A stretch of DNA of 7,599 nucleotides from PVC group bacterium. GTDB taxonomy: Bacteria > Verrucomicrobiota > Kiritimatiellia > CAIKKV01 > PXCX01. The stretch's first letter is position 1; every line of letters starts with the position of its first letter. The notes under the pieces are model-generated. The model searched no databases and was not told the DNA's origin. It saw only the letters and a list, made by a program, of their open reading frames with translations. The stretch is taken from assembly GCA_003567575.1 (NCBI GenBank), contig PWZG01000366.1:1-7599 (forward strand), read 5' to 3'. Made by a program: the position numbers and the translations under genes. Shown one piece after another: positions 5,001-7,599 of the stretch.

Positions 5001-7310
5001 CTACGCTTTTTCCCCGGCGATATCCGCGCGCTGCAGCAAGACGGAGTTGGACACCACGGTGATCGAGCTCAAGGCCATGGCAATCGGCGCCATGACCGGG
5101 TGCAACAATCCCAGCATGGCCGTCGGCACGGCGATTAAGTTGTAGAAAAACGCCCAGAAAAGGTTTTGCTTGATTTTACGGAAGGTGGCACGGCTGAGTT
5201 TGACGGCGCTGACGACCGCCTGCAACTCCCCGCGAACCAGCGTGATGTCGCTGCTTTCGATCGCCACATCGGTTCCGGTCCCAAGCGCGATCCCGACATT
5301 CGCCTGGGCCAATGCCGGGGCATCGTTAATGCCGTCGCCCACCATCGCCACCAGTCCGGTTCGACTCTGCAAACGCTTGATTTCCTCTGCTTTGCGTTCC
5401 GGCATGACACCGGCGAGGACATCGTCGATCCCGGCCAGATCGGCGATGGCACGGGCGGTTCGTTCGTTATCGCCGCTGATCATCATGATCTTGAATCCCA
5501 TGGCACGCAACGTTTTCACGGCATCGCGCGAACCGGGTTTCAGCGTATCGGCCAATCCCAGTACGCCGAGGATCTTGCCCTCAACGGCAAGAAGCATGGT
5601 CGATTTGGCGTTTCCCTCAAGGTTTGTCACGATATCATGTGCGACGGAATGATCGATCTGTTCCGCGTCCATCAGATCGCGGGTCCCGATCGCTACGCGT
5701 TTGCCGTCGATCCGTCCGGTAATACCGCGTCCGGAAACGGCGCGGAATTCGGTGGATTCCTTCATCGGGGCGCCGTCCTCGCGAGCCTTCGATACCACGG
5801 CACGGGCAAGCGGATGTTCGGAATTGTTTTCCAGCGATCCCGCATACATCAACAATGTCGCCGCATCGGCGCCGCCAAGCGGCATCACGTCGGTTACCAT
5901 CGGTTTGCCGAGTGTCAGCGTCCCGGTTTTATCAAACACAATCGTACGCACATCTTTCATCAGCTCTATCGCTTCACCGGACCGGATAAGGATACCGTTC
6001 TTCGCGCCGACACCGCTGCTCACCATGAGAGCCGTCGGCGTCGCCAGGCCCAGTGCGCACGGACAGGCAATCACCATTACGGCCACGGCCGCGAATACAG
6101 CCAGGGTGACCCGCCCCAGGCCCGGATCCACCCAGGGCAGCCATGTGCCGGCCCATGCGGTTACCACCTGAAGCTGCGCGTGAAACAACAGCCAGCTTAA
6201 GAAGGTCGATACGGAAAGAACAATCACCGTGGGAACAAAATAGCCGGTGACCCGGTCGGCGAACGCCTGGACCGGAACTTTTGTGGATTGCGCTTCGCGT
6301 ACCAGCTCAACTATTTGCGCCAGAAACGTATCCTTGCCGACTCGGGTTGTCCTGATCTTAAGAACGCCTTCCTGGTTCACCGTTGCGCCGATCACTTCGT
6401 CACCTGTTTGCCGGGTTGCCGGAATCGATTCGCCGGTAACCATGGACTCGTCGACCGCGCTGTTACCGTCGACAACAACGCCGTCAGCCGGAATTCTCTC
6501 ACCCGGCCTCACAATCAGGATATCGTCCGGCTTTACCTGCCATATCGGGACTTCGATTTCTTCATTGTCTTTCAGCACGCGTGCCGTTTTGGCCCCGAGT
6601 TCCATCAGTTCCCGGATAGCTTTGCTTGCGCGTCCCCTGGCCAGGGTTTCAATGTACCGTCCGGCAAGATGAAACGCCAGGATCATGGCCGATACTCCGG
6701 AATAGTTATCGATCGCGAAACCCAGCGCGGCCAGCGGCCCCGTCGTGAATGCAGCGGCGGTACCCAACGCAATCAGTGCATCCATATTGGCAGCCCGCCG
6801 TTTAATACTGGTCAGACCGCTGACAAAGGTTTCCTTCCCGGAAAACGTCAGAACCCCGATCGCAAACAGAACCATTACCCAGTGGTAAAATGGAACATGC
6901 ACGCCGAAAAACATGTGGGCAATCATTACCGCCATCATGGGAAGCATGATCGACCAGGAAACGATCATTTTCTTACGGGCTGCCTCCACGGCTTCCGCGG
7001 CACGATCGCGTTCCGGTTCCCGGTCCCCTTCGACCGGCAGGGGTTCCGCACTATATCCCGCGCTCTTGACCGAATCAACAAGCTGATTCACGGTGAGCGC
7101 GTCAGGCTCGTAAACCACGCGTGCCTGTTCGGTCGCGAAATTTACCGCCGCCGAAACCACACCGGGTGTTGTACGCAGGGTTTGCTCGATGGTCCTGGCG
7201 CAATTCGCGCAGGTCATCCCACTAAGCAGCAGCGTCCCCGTCACGGTCTCGCCGCCGCTATCACGCCTTGTCTTGTCCGCTCGGTCGACCTTGTCGTCCA
7301 TTTTTTTCAT
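5001..7310 (-). CDS. copA: Cu(+)-exporting P1B-type ATPase
   Basis: This inner-membrane pump exports monovalent copper (and silver) using ATP. Numbering from the chosen start (769 residues), one heavy-metal-binding domain carries GMTCANC (C34, C37). Two extra N-terminal helices (about 115-158) and two more helices follow, then the actuator TGES (292-295) and the transmembrane metal site CPC (416-418). Next come the phosphorylation motif DKTGT (460-464), the nucleotide-domain HP (499-500) and GDGIND (658-663). YN (723-724) in helix 7 and M-x-x-S-S (745-749) in helix 8 complete the Cu(+) signature, so zinc or cobalt specificity is unlikely. Length is typical and nothing is missing. GAAAGG (7315-7320) precedes three close ATGs at 7313, 7310 and 7301; 7310 is a compromise. 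A frame extension to 7379 is rejected because it reads through transposase-like sequence. No copZ, csoR or cueR gene lies in the window. Confidence 0.95.
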   Translation of the reverse strand: MKKMDDKVDRADKTRRDSGGETVTGTLLLSGMTCANCARTIEQTLRTTPGVVSAAVNFATEQARVVYEPDALTVNQLVDSVKSAGYSAEPLPVEGDREPERDRAAEAVEAARKKMIVSWSIMLPMMAVMIAHMFFGVHVPFYHWVMVLFAIGVLTFSGKETFVSGLTSIKRRAANMDALIALGTAAAFTTGPLAALGFAIDNYSGVSAMILAFHLAGRYIETLARGRASKAIRELMELGAKTARVLKDNEEIEVPIWQVKPDDILIVRPGERIPADGVVVDGNSAVDESMVTGESIPATRQTGDEVIGATVNQEGVLKIRTTRVGKDTFLAQIVELVREAQSTKVPVQAFADRVTGYFVPTVIVLSVSTFLSWLLFHAQLQVVTAWAGTWLPWVDPGLGRVTLAVFAAVAVMVIACPCALGLATPTALMVSSGVGAKNGILIRSGEAIELMKDVRTIVFDKTGTLTLGKPMVTDVMPLGGADAATLLMYAGSLENNSEHPLARAVVSKAREDGAPMKESTEFRAVSGRGITGRIDGKRVAIGTRDLMDAEQIDHSVAHDIVTNLEGNAKSTMLLAVEGKILGVLGLADTLKPGSRDAVKTLRAMGFKIMMISGDNERTARAIADLAGIDDVLAGVMPERKAEEIKRLQSRTGLVAMVGDGINDAPALAQANVGIALGTGTDVAIESSDITLVRGELQAVVSAVKLSRATFRKIKQNLFWAFFYNLIAVPTAMLGLLHPVMAPIAMALSSITVVSNSVLLQRADIAGEKA

Positions 7311-7398
7311 CATACCTTTCAAAACGCTTGAGGGCCATGCCAACGGCCGCATAATCGATGCCACCCCAACCACCCGCAAGATTCAACCGCAAGGTTCT
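7261..7398 (-). pseudogene. C-terminal remnant of a REP-associated tyrosine transposase
   Basis: In a minus-strand frame different from copA, bases 7374 down to 7315 encode GGWGGIDYAAVGMALKRFER. This resembles the C-terminal helix-turn-helix end of REP-associated (Y1/IS200-like) transposases, where a 'GGIxYxAV....RF' pattern is common. Upstream the frame is closed by a TAG at 7399-7401, with no start codon and none of the catalytic Y1 domain, so only the tail survives. Downstream the frame continues through the copA 5' end and stops at 7261-7263, giving a foreign-looking tail. The match rests on pattern memory over about 20 residues. Confidence 0.5.
7351..7379 (-). promoter_or_regulatory. weak promoter candidate for copA
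   Basis: On the minus strand TTGCGG (7379-7374) and GATTAT (7356-7351) are separated by 17 bases. The -10 matches four of six consensus positions and the -35 only three. It lies inside the transposase remnant, so if real, copA would be driven from acquired DNA. I see no CueR- or CsoR-type dyad that I can support. Confidence 0.15.
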
Positions 7399-7441
7399 CT
7401 ACATGCTCAAGGGCAAGCTTCGCTTCACCCCGCCTACAGCC

Positions 7442-7480
7442 ACCTGCCTGAGCGAGGCGCTCGCAGCCAGGATGGCAGGT
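7442..7480 (+). repeat. stem-loop within repeat copy B
   Basis: ACCTGCC (7442-7448) pairs with GGCAGGT (7474-7480). Inside it GAGCG (7450-7454) pairs with CGCTC (7458-7462) around a 3-base loop. It replaces the hairpin of copy A at the same relative position but has an unrelated sequence. Confidence 0.5.
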
Positions 7481-7497
7481 CGGTTGTTTTAAGAGAC

Positions 7498-7529
7498 ATT
7501 GTATATGGCCACAATTGTATCAGGCCACA
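7498..7529 (+). repeat. 16-bp tandem duplication inside copy B
   Basis: ATTGTATATGGCCACA (7498-7513) is followed directly by ATTGTATCAGGCCACA (7514-7529), differing at two adjacent bases. Copy A has only one equivalent unit (about 172-186), which points to a local duplication in copy B. Confidence 0.6.
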
Positions 7530-7599
7530 AGCGATGCTACAATATCATTCTGCGTCTTCCGCGCAATCTGTGGGTAGACGTGATCTCGTGTGGATGCCT

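Larger units (their letters stand above)
7418..7599 (+). repeat. dispersed repeat, copy B (cut by the window edge)
   Basis: This is the second, diverged copy of the element at 109-309, in the same orientation. It starts with CTTCGCTTC (7418-7426), contains its own stem-loop, then TCGGTTG, AGAGACAT, ATCAGGCCACAAGCGAT and the strongly conserved final 46 bases. Compared with copy A it lacks about 50 bases before the conserved block and carries a 16-base tandem duplication. No gene is recognised between 7399 and 7599. An open plus frame here reads SVGRRDLVWMP over the conserved block, parallel to copy A. Confidence 0.7.

Noticed and set aside
5166..7331. Long plus-strand open frames at 5166-6200 and 6288-7331
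   Set aside because: They lie antisense to copA, whose motifs are intact along its length; the translations look like codon-bias shadows rich in Arg, His and Gly and show no domain.
7314..7379. Extended copA start at 7379
   Set aside because: The extra 22 residues are an alternate-frame reading of transposase-like DNA and no Shine-Dalgarno precedes this start.
1..7599. CRISPR array, tRNA or rRNA genes
   Set aside because: No regularly spaced identical repeats were seen, and no tRNA cloverleaf or conserved rRNA segment was recognised on either strand.

Overview
The window is a moderately GC-rich bacterial chromosome segment. A periplasmic binding protein plus inner-membrane importer suggests a Gram-negative-type envelope. 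The sequence alone does not fix the phylum. The fused domain on the transporter ATPase and the transposase-associated repeats recall anaerobic or environmental lineages such as Desulfobacterota, but this is a guess.

Layout. Positions 1-56 may be the tail of a gene that starts before the window. Positions 57-430 hold no convincing gene, only a dispersed repeat (copy A) and several inverted repeats. A sigma70-like promoter candidate (431-459) and a leader with two hairpins precede purM (591-1622), which makes AIR in purine synthesis. After 55 bases comes a tightly overlapped importer operon of the cobalamin/haem family: binding protein (1678-2637), permease (2634-3611) and ATPase (3608-4891). 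The ATPase carries an extra C-terminal domain of about 150 residues. Consecutive genes overlap by 4 bases (GTGA, then ATGA). A third ATGA at 4888 opens a frame that soon runs into a C-rich tandem repeat, as if a fourth operon gene had been cut away. Convergent to the operon, on the minus strand, is copA (about 7310 down to 5001), a complete Cu(+) P1B-type ATPase. Its 5' end overlaps in another frame what looks like the last 20 or so codons of a REP-associated tyrosine transposase. A second, diverged copy of the dispersed repeat (copy B) fills 7418-7599 and runs off the window.

How it works together. The three importer proteins form one ABC system: capture, channel and motor. PurM is a housekeeping enzyme and may share a transcript with the importer. 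CopA exports copper and is transcribed separately. No cobalamin riboswitch was recognised ahead of the importer or purM. The most notable structure outside the genes is the repeat family. Two diverged direct copies bracket the whole block, an exact 14-bp inverted repeat brackets purM, and a transposase remnant sits at the copA junction. Together they suggest a segment assembled by recombination or transposition. I see no clear evidence of a wholly new biological system. The best candidates for follow-up are the repeat family and the ATPase fusion.
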